The position numbers and the translations under genes are program-made. A DNA stretch of 64,000 bases, taken from assembly GCF_024753215.1 (NCBI RefSeq), contig NZ_JANUGV010000002.1:744001-808000 (forward strand), given 5' to 3'. The stretch comes from Massilia solisilvae. Its GTDB lineage: Bacteria; Pseudomonadota; Gammaproteobacteria; Burkholderiales; Burkholderiaceae_D. Each line of letters starts with the position of its first letter. The first letter of the stretch is position 1. Below, piece by piece: positions 23,699 through 32,529 of the stretch. The notes below the pieces were generated by a model. That model was not told where the DNA came from, did not search any database, and was given only the letters and a program-made list of their open reading frames with translations.

Positions 23699-24967
23699 AT
23701 GGTAACGATGTATCGCGCGATGCGATGCGCGCTGTTGGCGTTTGCCGCTTGCGCCGCGCCGGCGCACGCCGCAATGCCGCTGACGCTGGCGCAGGCCGTG
23801 CGGCTTGCGCTCTCCCGCAATCATGATGCGCGCCTCGCGGCCATTGCCGTCGATAGCGCCGAGGCCGCGCAGACCCAGGCGCGCGCTGCGCCCAATCCAA
23901 GCCTGACGCTGCAGACGACGAACATCAATCCGGCGGCAGGCGTGGGCGCCGGCAGCTTGCGCAGCAAGACCGTCGATAGCACCGTGCGGGTGGACCAGCT
24001 GGTGGAGCGCGGCGGCAAGCGCGAACTGCGCGGCGCTGCCGCGGCCCAGCTGGTGGCTGCGGCGCGCGCCGACGCCGACGACGTGCGGCGGCAGCTGCGG
24101 CGCGACGTCGGCCAGGCGTACTACGACCTGCTGGCGGCGCAGGAGCGTGTACAGGTGCTGGTCCAGCTTGCCGACTTGTCCGAGCACGCCTTGCGCGCGG
24201 CGCAACAGCGCGAACGCGCCGGCGACCTGGCGCCGAGCGATACCCTGCGCCTGCGCATGGATGCGCTGCGCGCCCGCAATGACGCGGACAGCGCCACCGC
24301 CAGTCTTGGGCAGGCCCAGCGCGCGCTGGCGCTGCTGCTCGGCGCCGAGTCAGGCGAACTGCCCAGCGCCGTCGATGGCTGGCCGGCCCTGGTGCTTGCC
24401 GACCGCGGCCAGGCCCTGATCGAGCGGCGCGCCGACGTGCGCGCCGCCCAGGCGCGCCTCGATGCGGCGCGCGCCGCCCACAAGCTGGCACTGGCCGGGC
24501 GTACCCGCGACATCACGGTCGGCGTGCAGTTCGAGCACTATCCGGCCAGCGCAGCCAATCCCCAGGGCAGCGGCAACAGCGTAGGCATCGCCGTGCAGGT
24601 GCCGCTCTTCGTGCGCTACGGGATGGAAGGCGAGGTGCGGGCGGCGCAGGCGAGCGTGGACGCGGCGGAAGAAGCGCTGCTGCGCACCCGCCAGCTGGCG
24701 CGGGCCGAGCTGGACAAGGCTTCGGCCGAGTTGAAAACCAGCGCAGCCCTGGTTGGGCGATTCGAACACGACATTCTGCCGGCCGCCCGCAAGGCATCGG
24801 AGGCCGGCGAATTCGCGTTCAGCCACGGCGCCTCCAGTGTCATGGACGTGCTCGACGTGCGCCGGAGCTACCGGGCGGCCGAGCTGGACGCCATCGCGGC
24901 GCGCGCCGATTTCGCCAAATCGGCCGCCGCCTTCGATGCCGCAATTTCCGAGGAAAGCAAAGAATGA
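23699..24967 (+). CDS. Outer-membrane efflux protein (CzcC/CusC, TolC family)
   Basis: A 422-residue TolC-family channel. The signal peptide ends at AHAA (about residue 24). Two outer-membrane efflux repeats follow: the first begins MPLTLAQAVRLALSRNHDAR with the APNPSL turn, the second includes RADVRAAQARLDAARAAHKLA and VGIAVQVPLF. Long Ala/Arg-rich helices form the periplasmic tunnel. It should form the outer exit of the tripartite metal efflux pump with the next two genes. The ATG at 23699 has GGAG seven bases before it. The stop overlaps the adaptor start by 4 bp. Confidence 0.9.
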   Translation: MVTMYRAMRCALLAFAACAAPAHAAMPLTLAQAVRLALSRNHDARLAAIAVDSAEAAQTQARAAPNPSLTLQTTNINPAAGVGAGSLRSKTVDSTVRVDQLVERGGKRELRGAAAAQLVAAARADADDVRRQLRRDVGQAYYDLLAAQERVQVLVQLADLSEHALRAAQQRERAGDLAPSDTLRLRMDALRARNDADSATASLGQAQRALALLLGAESGELPSAVDGWPALVLADRGQALIERRADVRAAQARLDAARAAHKLALAGRTRDITVGVQFEHYPASAANPQGSGNSVGIAVQVPLFVRYGMEGEVRAAQASVDAAEEALLRTRQLARAELDKASAELKTSAALVGRFEHDILPAARKASEAGEFAFSHGASSVMDVLDVRRSYRAAELDAIAARADFAKSAAAFDAAISEESKE

Positions 24968-26115
24968 AGATCCGTTTCCGATTCATCGCCGCCGCGCTGG
25001 CGTGCGGCGCCGCCGCGCTCGCTGCCGCCGAGTTGATCGAGGGCGCGGCGCCCGCTGCCGCCCCGGCAGTCCCGCCACCCGCGCGCACGGCCGACGACAT
25101 CCGTATTCCCGCAGGCGATCCGCGCAGCGCATCGTTGAAAGTCGCGCAAGTGCAGGCGCAGCCAATGCCGCTGGCCGATGCGGTGGCCGCGAAGATCGCC
25201 TACGACGAGGCACACACCAGTCGTATTGCCTCTCCGGTGCTGGGGCGCGTTGTGGCGGCCCCCGTCGAAGTGGGCGACAGCGTGCGTGCCGGCCAGGCGC
25301 TGGCGCAGCTCGATTCGCCGGACCTGGCGACGGCGCAGGCAGACCTGCGCAAGGCGCTGGCAGACCAGGAGCGCAAGCGCCTGGCGCTGGAGCGCGCGCG
25401 GCAGTTGTCCGGCGCCGGCGTGCTGGCGCGGCGCGAGCTCGAGAACGCCGACGCCGACTTTCGACAGGCCGATGCCGAGACGCGGCGCGCGCGCCAGCGG
25501 GTGCGCAACCTGAACGCGGAAGGCGCGGCGGACGGCAGGTTCGCGCTGCGCGCCCCGATCGGGGGGACGGTTGCCGACAAGCAGATGAATCCCGGCCAGG
25601 AGGTACGCCCGGACCAGGCCGCGCCGCTGATCGTGGTGAGCGACCTGCGCCACGTGTGGGCGGTGGCGGACGTGCCGGAGCGCCTTGCGGTCGGCCTGCG
25701 CCGGGGGCAGGGCGTGCTGGTCGAGGCGGACGCGTGGCCGGGCCGCGCCTTCCAGGCGCGGGTCGAACGCATCGGGGTCGCGGTCGATCCGGTGACGCGC
25801 CGGGTGCAGGTGCGCTGCGAGCTCGATAACGCCGACGGCGCCCTCAAGCCGGACATGTTCGTGCGCGTGGCCTTCGTGGGAGACGCGCAGGGCAAGCAAG
25901 GCGTTCGGCTGCCCAACACCGCGCTGTTCACGGAGGGGCGGTACAGCTACGTGTTCGTGGAGACCGCGCCGGGCGCCTTCCACAAGCGGCGCGTGGCCGT
26001 GGCAGTCGGGGGCGCCGAGAACAGCTATGTGGCCGACGGCCTGGCCAGCGGCGAGCGCGTGGTGGTCGAGGGCGCGCTGCTGCTGAACGCGGAGGCGGCA
26101 AGCCATGCTCGCTAA
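24964..26115 (+). CDS. HME-RND periplasmic adaptor (CzcB/CusB-like)
   Basis: A 383-residue membrane-fusion protein. The N-terminal signal helix covers about 5-22. A lipoyl-like half motif is SPVLGRVVAAPVEVGDSVRAG (first 20, about 90-109). A helical hairpin spans about 115-180, the second lipoyl half RAPIGGTVADKQMNPGQEV is at about 197, and the beta-barrel and membrane-proximal domains follow. It links the inner-membrane pump to the outer-membrane channel. It overlaps the channel gene by 4 bp and the pump gene by 11 bp, so all three are translated together. There is no N-terminal metal-binding Met/His cluster of the CusB type. Confidence 0.92.
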   Translation: MKIRFRFIAAALACGAAALAAAELIEGAAPAAAPAVPPPARTADDIRIPAGDPRSASLKVAQVQAQPMPLADAVAAKIAYDEAHTSRIASPVLGRVVAAPVEVGDSVRAGQALAQLDSPDLATAQADLRKALADQERKRLALERARQLSGAGVLARRELENADADFRQADAETRRARQRVRNLNAEGAADGRFALRAPIGGTVADKQMNPGQEVRPDQAAPLIVVSDLRHVWAVADVPERLAVGLRRGQGVLVEADAWPGRAFQARVERIGVAVDPVTRRVQVRCELDNADGALKPDMFVRVAFVGDAQGKQGVRLPNTALFTEGRYSYVFVETAPGAFHKRRVAVAVGGAENSYVADGLASGERVVVEGALLLNAEAASHAR

Positions 26116-29100
26116 GCTGGTCGATTTTGTCCTGGCCCAGCGCGTCTTCGTGCTGTTCCTGACCGGATGCCTGGCCGCCGCCGGCTGGCGCGCGCTCGAC
26201 GAGCTGCCGATCGAGGCATTCCCCGACGTGCAGGACGTGCAGGTCCAGGTGGTCACGCAATTGCCCGGGCAGGCGCCGGAAGAAGTGGAGCGGTCCGTCA
26301 CGCTGCCGATCGAACGCGAGCTGAGCGGCGTGCCGCGCCAGACCCAGATGCGCTCGGTCAGTATTGGCGGCCTGTCGGTCATCACGCTGACGTTTGCCGA
26401 CGGCACCGACGACTATTTCGCGCGCCAGCGCGTGCTCGAGCAGCTGCAAAACGTGACCCTGCCGCCAGGCGTGCAGCCGACCCTGGCGCCCTTGACCACG
26501 GCAGTGGGCGAAGTGTTCCGCTATGTGCTGGAGACGCCGCCGGGAATGGACGAGAACGAGGTGCGCGCCTTGCAGGACTGGGTGGTGCGCCCGGGGCTGC
26601 GCGTGGTGCCGGGCGTGGCCGATGTGGTCAGTTTCGGCGGAACGGTGAAAGAGTACCAGGTCAGGATCGATCCGCTTGCGCTGAACCGCTACGGCGTGAC
26701 GCTCGAGCAGGTGCGCCAGGCCGTTGCCGGCAACAGCGCCAACGTGGGCGGCGGGCTGGTCCGGCGCGGCGACGAGGCGCTGGTGGTGCGCGGTATCGGC
26801 ATGTTCGAGCGGATCGCGGATATCGGACGGGTCATCGTGAGCGCGCACGACGGGCGCACCGTCCTGGTATCGGACGTGGCGCGCGTGGAAGTCGGTTACC
26901 GTCCGCGCTCGGGCAGCGTCGCCTTCAATGGCCAGGACCGCGTGGTCGAGGGTATCGTCCAGATGACCAAGGGCGCCAATGCGGCGCAGGTGGTGGACGG
27001 GGTGAAGCAGGCGGTGGCCGCCTTGAACGCCAAGCTGCCGGCCGGCGTGCGCATCCGTACCATCTACGACCGCAGCGAGCTCATCGGTCACACGGTGCGC
27101 ACGGTGGGCGAGAACCTGCTGGTCGGCGCGGCGCTGGTGATTGCCATCCTGGTCGTATTCCTGGGCAACTGGCGCGCCGCGCTGATCGTCGCTACCGTGA
27201 TTCCGCTGTCGCTGCTGGCGGCATTCATCGTGCTGGATGCGCGCGGGATTCCGGCCAACCTGATCTCGCTGGGCGCGGTGGACTTCGGCATCATCATCGA
27301 CAGTGCCGTGGTGCTGGTGGAGGCCCTGCTGGTGCGCCTGCACCTGCAGACGGTCGTCGAGCCTGGCGAGGCTTCACGGCGTGGCAACCAGGCCGTCCGG
27401 CAAACCGTGGTGCGGCTGGGCAAACCGATCTTGTTCGCCAAGGCGATCATCGTGGTCGCTTTCATCCCGATCTATACCTTCCAGCGCGTGGAAGGCAAGA
27501 TCTTTGCGCCGGTGGCGTTCACCCTGACCTTCGCCATGCTGGGCGCGATCCTGCTGACGATGACGCTGGTTCCGACCCTGCTGGCCTGGGCCAACGCGCA
27601 CCGTCCTTTGCGGGAACGGCCGAACATGTGGCTGCCGCGGCTGCAGGAGCGGTACCGGCGCCTGCTGCTGCGGGCGCAGGCGAACCGTCATGTGGTGTTC
27701 GGCGCGTCGGCGTGCGCGCTGGTGGTGGCGCTGGCCGCGGCACCCATGCTGGGCAGCGAATTCCTGCCCAAGCTCGACGAGGGCAACCTGTGGCTGACGA
27801 TCGAGTTGCCGGCCTCCAGTTCGCTCGAAAAGACGCAGCAGGTGGAAAAGCAGGTGCGCACGATCCTGCGCAGCTATCCGGAAATCGGCAACGTCGTCTC
27901 GCATGTGGGCCGACCGGATGACGGGACCGACCCGAAAGGGCCGAACAACATGGAAATCCTGGCCGACCTGGCGCCGCGTGGCCAATGGCGTTTCGCCAGC
28001 AAGGACGCCTTGACCGCGGATATTTCGGCGCGCATTCACGCGATACCGGGCATTCCGACCAACTTCTCGCAGGTCATCGAAGATAACGTCGAGGAGGCGC
28101 TCTCGGGCGTCAAGGGCGAGATTGCGGTCAAGGTGTTCGGCCCGGACCTTGCCGTGCTCGAGCAAAAGAGCCAGCAGATCGCCGCGATCCTGACGGCCAT
28201 TCCTGGCGCGGCCGACGTGGAGGCGGTGCGGATCGGCGGCCAGAGCGAGCTCGACATTGTCGTGGACCGCGAGCGCATCGCGCGGCTGGGCGTCAACATC
28301 GCCGACGTCAACGCCGCGATCCAGGCTGCGCTGGGCGGGATCGCCGCCAACCAGTTCTACGAGGACGACCGGCGCTTTGACGTCACCTTGCGGCTGGACG
28401 AGAAGGACCGCGACTCGCTAACCGGCATCGGCGCCGTGCAGGTCAGCCTGCCGGGCGGGAATGCCACCGTGCCGTTGTCGGATATCGCGCGCATCGCCGT
28501 CCGGCAGGGCGCCGCGCGCATCAGCCGCCAGGCCGGCGTGCGCATTGCGTCGGTGAAGGCGAACCTGGTCGGGCGCGACCAGGGGAGTTTCGTGGCCGAG
28601 GCCCAGCGTCTGGTGGCGCAGCAGGTGCACCTGCCGCCTGGTTACCAGCTTACCTGGGGTGGACAGTTCGAGAACCAGCAACGTGCGGTCAAGCGCTTGC
28701 GCGTGATTGTCCCGGTCACGGCATTGCTGATCTTTAGCCTGCTGTTTGCGGCGTTCCGTTCGGTGCGCCATGCGCTGCTGGTGCTGACCATCGTCCCGTT
28801 TGCGCTCATCGGGGGTGTGGCAGGACTTGCGCTGGCCGGCCTGCATTTCTCGATTTCGGCGGCGGTGGGCTTCATCGCGGTGGCCGGCATCGCGGTCCAG
28901 AACGGCGTCATCATGGTGGAGGAGTTTGCCAGGGAAGGGCGCAGCAAGGCGCCGCTTGCCGAGGTCGCGGTGGCCGCCGCGGTGTCGCGCCTGCGCCCGA
29001 TCCTGATGACGGCGCTGATGGCCGGTCTTGGCTTGCTTCCCGCGGCGCTGTCGCACGGGATCGGGTCGGAGACCCAGCGGCCGTTTGCAGTGGTGATCGT

Positions 29101-29242
29101 GGGCGGCATTGTGTCGGCGACCGTGTTCACGCTGCTGCTGTTGCCACTGGCTTTTCCCTACTTCGTACGCAGGGCCGAGCAGGACGAGTCAAATGACGAC
29201 GGGCGTGACGAGCAGGCGCTGCCTGCGGCCCGTCCCGAATGA
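26105..29242 (+). CDS. HME-family RND metal efflux pump (CzcA/CusA-like)
   Basis: A 1045-residue inner-membrane proton antiporter with the usual twelve helices and two large periplasmic loops. The helix-4 signature of heavy-metal pumps is present as GAVDFGIIIDSAVVLVEA (about 392-409), with the two Asp and one Glu for proton movement kept. SA replaces the usual GA, and VEA replaces VEN. LPGQAPEEVERSVTLPIE near the start and FISAAVGFIAVAGIAVQNG-like helix 10 residues are typical. It should export a divalent or monovalent metal. The boxes upstream resemble copper-type CopR sites, but the signature is closer to the Zn/Co group, so the metal stays open. Confidence 0.93.
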   Translation: MLAKLVDFVLAQRVFVLFLTGCLAAAGWRALDELPIEAFPDVQDVQVQVVTQLPGQAPEEVERSVTLPIERELSGVPRQTQMRSVSIGGLSVITLTFADGTDDYFARQRVLEQLQNVTLPPGVQPTLAPLTTAVGEVFRYVLETPPGMDENEVRALQDWVVRPGLRVVPGVADVVSFGGTVKEYQVRIDPLALNRYGVTLEQVRQAVAGNSANVGGGLVRRGDEALVVRGIGMFERIADIGRVIVSAHDGRTVLVSDVARVEVGYRPRSGSVAFNGQDRVVEGIVQMTKGANAAQVVDGVKQAVAALNAKLPAGVRIRTIYDRSELIGHTVRTVGENLLVGAALVIAILVVFLGNWRAALIVATVIPLSLLAAFIVLDARGIPANLISLGAVDFGIIIDSAVVLVEALLVRLHLQTVVEPGEASRRGNQAVRQTVVRLGKPILFAKAIIVVAFIPIYTFQRVEGKIFAPVAFTLTFAMLGAILLTMTLVPTLLAWANAHRPLRERPNMWLPRLQERYRRLLLRAQANRHVVFGASACALVVALAAAPMLGSEFLPKLDEGNLWLTIELPASSSLEKTQQVEKQVRTILRSYPEIGNVVSHVGRPDDGTDPKGPNNMEILADLAPRGQWRFASKDALTADISARIHAIPGIPTNFSQVIEDNVEEALSGVKGEIAVKVFGPDLAVLEQKSQQIAAILTAIPGAADVEAVRIGGQSELDIVVDRERIARLGVNIADVNAAIQAALGGIAANQFYEDDRRFDVTLRLDEKDRDSLTGIGAVQVSLPGGNATVPLSDIARIAVRQGAARISRQAGVRIASVKANLVGRDQGSFVAEAQRLVAQQVHLPPGYQLTWGGQFENQQRAVKRLRVIVPVTALLIFSLLFAAFRSVRHALLVLTIVPFALIGGVAGLALAGLHFSISAAVGFIAVAGIAVQNGVIMVEEFAREGRSKAPLAEVAVAAAVSRLRPILMTALMAGLGLLPAALSHGIGSETQRPFAVVIVGGIVSATVFTLLLLPLAFPYFVRRAEQDESNDDGRDEQALPAARPE

Positions 29243-29386
29243 TGTCCGGTTCGCTGTTCCCGGTTTGCGGCCTGCCCGGGCCCAACATTAACCAAGTGTA
29301 ATCCTTGGACCTGCGGCAATGGCATACGATGGGGGAGTTCTCCCTAGTGAGCCATGGCCGTTCGGGGGAATCCTCTGGGTGGTCTT

Positions 29387-29417
29387 TGCCGATGTGCGAT
29401 ACATCGGCATTTTTTTT
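29387..29417 (+). terminator. Rho-independent terminator after the efflux operon or a small RNA
   Basis: TGCCGATGT pairs with ACATCGGCA around a 5-base loop, followed by eight Ts: a very strong terminator. It lies 145 bp past the pump stop. The stretch 29300-29386 before it is G-rich and can form further hairpins (GGGGGAG with CTCCC at about 29331-29345), so it may instead end an independent small RNA. Confidence 0.85.
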
Positions 29418-29420
29418 GCA

Positions 29421-29445
29421 GGCACAAAAAAGGGCGTCACGATCA
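29421..29445 (+). repeat. Left copy of the island-flanking direct repeat
   Basis: 25 bp beginning GGCACAAAAAAGGGCGTCAC match the right copy at 31456-31479 except for one extra G. The right copy is part of the tRNA-Lys terminator, so this looks like a duplicated attachment site made by integration downstream of the tRNA gene. Confidence 0.6.
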
Positions 29446-29779
29446 GGGCTCAGGATGTGCAACCGCCACGGGCGTGACGCCGAATACGCCAAGTTGACCA
29501 TCGACTTCCGCTTATGTTGTCGCAGTCGGGGGCACTAGCCCCGCAGGGGCGACGCGACTGAGCGCCCGCAATGCCTGAGCACGGCAGCGAAGCCATAATT
29601 CACGATTGTTTGTCAATCAGACAAGAGCGGCGAGCTGATGACAGCAGGAATTCCTTCTCGAGATGGGCGCCATCGGCGAGCTACCGCGTGAATGCGCAGT
29701 GGCAGCCAAACTCATCTTCTGGCCCGTCACCCAGCATGCGCGAAACCTAAATCACGAAAGGAGGTGCCTGATCACCAGC
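29446..29779. other. Intergenic stretch at the left end of the island
   Basis: No gene is supported here. It holds a GGGGC/GCCCC hairpin near 29530-29550, a perfect TTGTC-AATCA-GACAA palindrome at 29610-29624 that could be an operator, and a perfect AAAGGAGGTG ribosome site at about 29758-29767, placed rather far (about 13 bp) before the ATG at 29780. Base composition is more AT-rich than the flanks. Confidence 0.5.
29610..29624. promoter_or_regulatory. Perfect palindrome upstream of the island genes
   Basis: TTGTC-AATCA-GACAA, 156 bp before the first island gene, is a candidate regulator binding site. No regulator gene is present in the island. Confidence 0.3.
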
Positions 29780-30538
29780 ATGAGTCGGCTCCCTGTGTGT
29801 TCATTTCGATGGCAGCCGTCGCTGCCATATTTCCCAGACGGTGAGCCCGAAGATGACCAAGACCCACCACAAGTTCCTGTTCCAGGGCACCCACCGGGCA
29901 ACGGTGGCGACGGCGGTGGCGGCAGTGGCGGAGGTGGGCAGGGTGATGACGACACCGGCGAGATTCCTACAGGTGGTGGCGGTGGTGGTGACACTGGCAG
30001 CACCGACATGCAAGTCGTGACGATCAAGGGCACCCCTGACTCGGTCGCCAAGATCCCAGTGATCAAACTGCCTCCGGGTAGCCCGGTATACGACTACAAT
30101 CCGCCGCTGCTGCCTCGAGACGCCCCAGATTGGGTCGTTGCGCAGATGTCGTCCGAGCCGGATACGTGTCCGGATGCGGGAATTGTCAAGGTCTGCATCC
30201 GGGGTAAGTGTCCACCAGACCGGTTGCCAGGCCACCAGTATTTTTTTCCGCAACGGATGTGCGATTGGTCGCATGTCTTCTGCAATGAAGGGCAGGAAAG
30301 CGCCAGTGATAATGAGCGCCAACCTGGTTCAGAAACCAGCGGCAAGACTCAAGCCGAACTGGACGAAATCTGCGTGAACAACAACAAGGTAGAGATCGAC
30401 GTGTGCAAAGCTCACTTTCCACCAAGTCGGCAGTATCGCGAGTACAAGGTGTGCGAGGAGCAGGCCAACAGGCGAATGTACGCATGTTTTGCAACCGCGA
30501 GTAAACTGACTGATAACGGCGCTCATCCGGCACCATGA
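29780..30538 (+). CDS. Unrecognised Gly-rich, Cys-rich protein (possible effector)
   Basis: About 252 residues. A proline/acidic N-terminal part is followed by a Gly-Asp-rich linker (about 38-75), a middle part, and a Cys-rich C-terminal half. The last 60 residues hold C-x10-C-x15-C-x10-C, two paired helices in outline, followed by NGAHPAP. This end resembles the small Cys-rich tails seen on some Rhs/type VI effectors, but there is no PAAR, Rhs or signal sequence, so that is only suggestive. A longer reading from 29663 is possible. It lies in the tRNA-Lys island, 55 bp before the next gene. Codon use is less GC-biased than that of the flanking genes. Confidence 0.6.
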   Translation: MSRLPVCSFRWQPSLPYFPDGEPEDDQDPPQVPVPGHPPGNGGDGGGGSGGGGQGDDDTGEIPTGGGGGGDTGSTDMQVVTIKGTPDSVAKIPVIKLPPGSPVYDYNPPLLPRDAPDWVVAQMSSEPDTCPDAGIVKVCIRGKCPPDRLPGHQYFFPQRMCDWSHVFCNEGQESASDNERQPGSETSGKTQAELDEICVNNNKVEIDVCKAHFPPSRQYREYKVCEEQANRRMYACFATASKLTDNGAHPAP

Positions 30539-30593
30539 CACGTTGTTCCACCCCAGGCAGTCGGCTGGGGGCGCTAACCAAAGGAGCAAATAC

Positions 30594-31004
30594 ATGTACG
30601 AACCGAAACTGACCATTGCCCTTGCCCAACGTGGCGAACAGCCGGTCCTGCTGATCAGCCGGAACGACAATGCCGTGTTCAATAGCATTAACTGGGAACT
30701 GGCGCTGCTAGCCGATATGGGCTATTTGGGCGCCTGCGCCCATGTCGGTAAAGCCGCACTGAGGATGCTGGAACTGGCGCATCCGCGAGTCTTCGACGCT
30801 TGCCCCGACCTCAAGTCCCCAGATGAGCCGGACGCGAGCGATGTCTTGCGGTATCTGCTGCACCAGTCATTTCTCGAACACACCCGCGCTTACGTCCCTG
30901 CCATCGATAGCCTATTGAAGCGCCATCGCGACACGATCGACAGCAGCACGCGCGAACACTGGCCGGAAACGCGCGATCACATCCTGCGCCAGTTCACCGA
31001 CTGA
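30594..31004 (+). CDS. Unrecognised small acidic protein, possible immunity partner
   Basis: A 136-residue cytoplasmic protein, helix-rich in outline, with no signal or membrane segment and no family I recognise. It has one of the best ribosome sites in the window (AAAGGAG seven bases before the ATG). Size, acidity and position right after a Cys-rich effector-like gene suggest an immunity protein; this is inference from layout only. It ends about 120 bp before the integrase remnant. Confidence 0.65.
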   Translation: MYEPKLTIALAQRGEQPVLLISRNDNAVFNSINWELALLADMGYLGACAHVGKAALRMLELAHPRVFDACPDLKSPDEPDASDVLRYLLHQSFLEHTRAYVPAIDSLLKRHRDTIDSSTREHWPETRDHILRQFTD

Positions 31005-31125
31005 ATCCGTTCGCGAGCGCGACTGACGGCGTTCGCGCCAGCGGCGCCAGCACCACGGCACACTGGATACTCGACTCGCGGGTTGCCGTCATCGACGCGG
31101 ACGGCATCGGGCTCGACTGGGGCTG

Positions 31126-31401
31126 AAACGGCAGCAAGGCCGCCACCCCGAGCGCGTGCTCATCTACAAAGGCAAGCCGCTGGGGCAGGTGAACACCGAG
31201 GGCTGGCACCACTCCCTTCGTCGCACCGGGATCGCGAACGTCCGCTGGCGCGGCCTGCGGCATACCTGGGCCAGCTGGCTGGTGCAGCAAGGGACGAAGT
31301 TGTACGACCTGCAGGAGATGGGCGGCTGGAAGACGGCCGTGATGGTAGGGCGTTACGCGAATCCGGCCCGGGCCAACATGGCGCGGCACAGCCGTGATTG
31401 A
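31126..31401 (+). pseudogene. Tyrosine recombinase (integrase) C-terminal remnant
   Basis: The last ~90 codons of a phage-type integrase are readable: GRHPERVLIYKGKPLGQVNT, then RWRGLRHTWASWLVQQGTKL, LQEMGGWKT and the tyrosine in VGRYANP. The N-terminal core-binding part and the first catalytic Arg are missing, and the His usually before the LRHT box is Arg here, so it cannot be active. It abuts tRNA-Lys, a usual integrase position, and marks the 29421-31479 segment as a decayed integrated element. Confidence 0.8.
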
Positions 31402-31455
31402 CGACGTACTGCACGTCACAAATACGGCACAAGGATGGAAGCGCGGACTGCCGCG

Positions 31456-31479
31456 GGCACAAAAAAGGCGTCACGATCA
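31456..31479 (+). repeat. Right copy of the island-flanking direct repeat
   Basis: 24 bp matching 29421-29445 apart from one missing G. It contains the A-run and first stem arm of the tRNA-Lys terminator. Confidence 0.6.
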
Positions 31480-31495
31480 CTCGTAACGCCTTTTT
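31461..31495 (-). terminator. tRNA-Lys terminator (bidirectional)
   Basis: GGCGT-c-ACGA pairs with TCGT-a-ACGCC around a 4-base loop, with six Ts on the minus strand and five on the plus strand. It lies 17 bp past the tRNA 3' end. Confidence 0.85.
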
Positions 31496-31511
31496 CTGAT
31501 ACTGCAAATTC

Positions 31512-31587
31512 TGGTAGGCCGTGCGTGGCTCGAACACGCGACCAACGGATTAAAAGTCCGCTGCTCTACCAACTGAGCTAACGACCC
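31512..31587 (-). tRNA. tRNA-Lys (anticodon UUU)
   Basis: 76 bases including an encoded CCA. The acceptor GGGTCGT pairs with ACGGCCT; the D-arm AGCTCAGTTGGTAGAGC is typical; the anticodon loop CTTTTAA gives UUU; the T-arm holds GTTCGAG. It is preceded by a consensus promoter and followed by a strong terminator. Confidence 0.97.
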
Positions 31588-31599
31588 GAAAGAAGCAAG

Positions 31600-31628
31600 A
31601 TTATATGGGCTGAGCGCGAACGTGTCAA
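31600..31628 (-). promoter_or_regulatory. Sigma-70 promoter of tRNA-Lys
   Basis: On the minus strand TTGACA and TATAAT are both perfect and separated by 17 bp. The -10 box ends about 13 bp before the tRNA. Confidence 0.9.
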
Positions 31629-31644
31629 ACGCTCACGCATCCCG

Positions 31645-32430
31645 TCATTTCTTCTTGGCGGTCTTGGCCGCCACCGGCTTGAGCGCGGCCAGGCGGTCCT
31701 TGGCGGTCTGTGCGGCCGAGGTGTCCGGGTATTGCTTGACCAGCTGGGTCAGCGCTTTGCGCGCCGCCTTGTCGTCGCCCAGCTCGGTGTAGTTGCTGGC
31801 GATATTGAGCATCGCGTCGGCGGCCTTGGGGCTGGTGCTGTAGTTGTTCACCACGGCTTCCTGCGCGGCGATCGCGTTCTTGTAGTCGCGCTGCGCGTAG
31901 TAGGCGTTGCCCAGCCAGTACTGGGCGTTGGCGGCATACGCCGATTGCGGGAAGCGCTTGACGAAATCGGCCAAGGCGGCGGTGGCGCCCTTGTAGTCGC
32001 CCGACTTGAACAGCTCCATCGCCGTGTCGTACGACTGCTTTTCGGTCGGCAGCACTTCTGCGGTGCGGCCATCGATGGTGGCCTGCTGCGGCTCGAGCTT
32101 CTTGATGCGCGCGTCGAGGTCGACGTAGTAATCTTTTTGGCTCTTCTGCACGTTGGCCAGCTGGTTGGCCAGCGTTTCGACCTGGTCGCGCAGGCGCGCG
32201 ATTTCCTGCATGGTTTGCTCGTGCTGGTTGAGCATGTCCAGCGCGGTCGATTTGTCCGACTTGGTGTCGATGCGCGCGTTCAGGTCGCGCGCCATGGCGT
32301 CGATCTTGGCGCGCAGGTCGAGGATCGCCTTGCGTGCTTCATCATCTTCGAGCAGGCCGGCAGAGGCGTGCAGCGGCAGCCAGGCAGCCAGCATCAGGAC
32401 GGCAAGACGGGACTTGGACAACTTGATCAT
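31645..32430 (-). CDS. cpoB: Cell division coordinator CpoB (YbgF)
   Basis: A 261-residue periplasmic protein. The signal peptide ends at HASA-G (about 24). A coiled-coil trimerisation region at about 25-110 has heptads such as MLNQHEQTMQEIARLRDQVE. Tetratricopeptide repeats fill about 130-250 (YDTAMELFKSGDYKGATAAL, then AQYWLGNAYYAQRDYKNAIA). CpoB couples outer-membrane constriction by Tol-Pal with peptidoglycan synthesis by PBP1B at division. It is the last gene of the tol-pal operon, 99 bp after pal. The KTAKKK tail is basic. Confidence 0.95.
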   Translation of the reverse strand: MIKLSKSRLAVLMLAAWLPLHASAGLLEDDEARKAILDLRAKIDAMARDLNARIDTKSDKSTALDMLNQHEQTMQEIARLRDQVETLANQLANVQKSQKDYYVDLDARIKKLEPQQATIDGRTAEVLPTEKQSYDTAMELFKSGDYKGATAALADFVKRFPQSAYAANAQYWLGNAYYAQRDYKNAIAAQEAVVNNYSTSPKAADAMLNIASNYTELGDDKAARKALTQLVKQYPDTSAAQTAKDRLAALKPVAAKTAKKK

Positions 32431-32529
32431 GATTGACTCTTTCTAACGCTGTAACGTGCAAATAAATAACGGGGCGGTCGCAGTCTGCACTGCGCGCCGC
32501 CCCGTGTCAATCAGCCGAGTCCGACAGGA

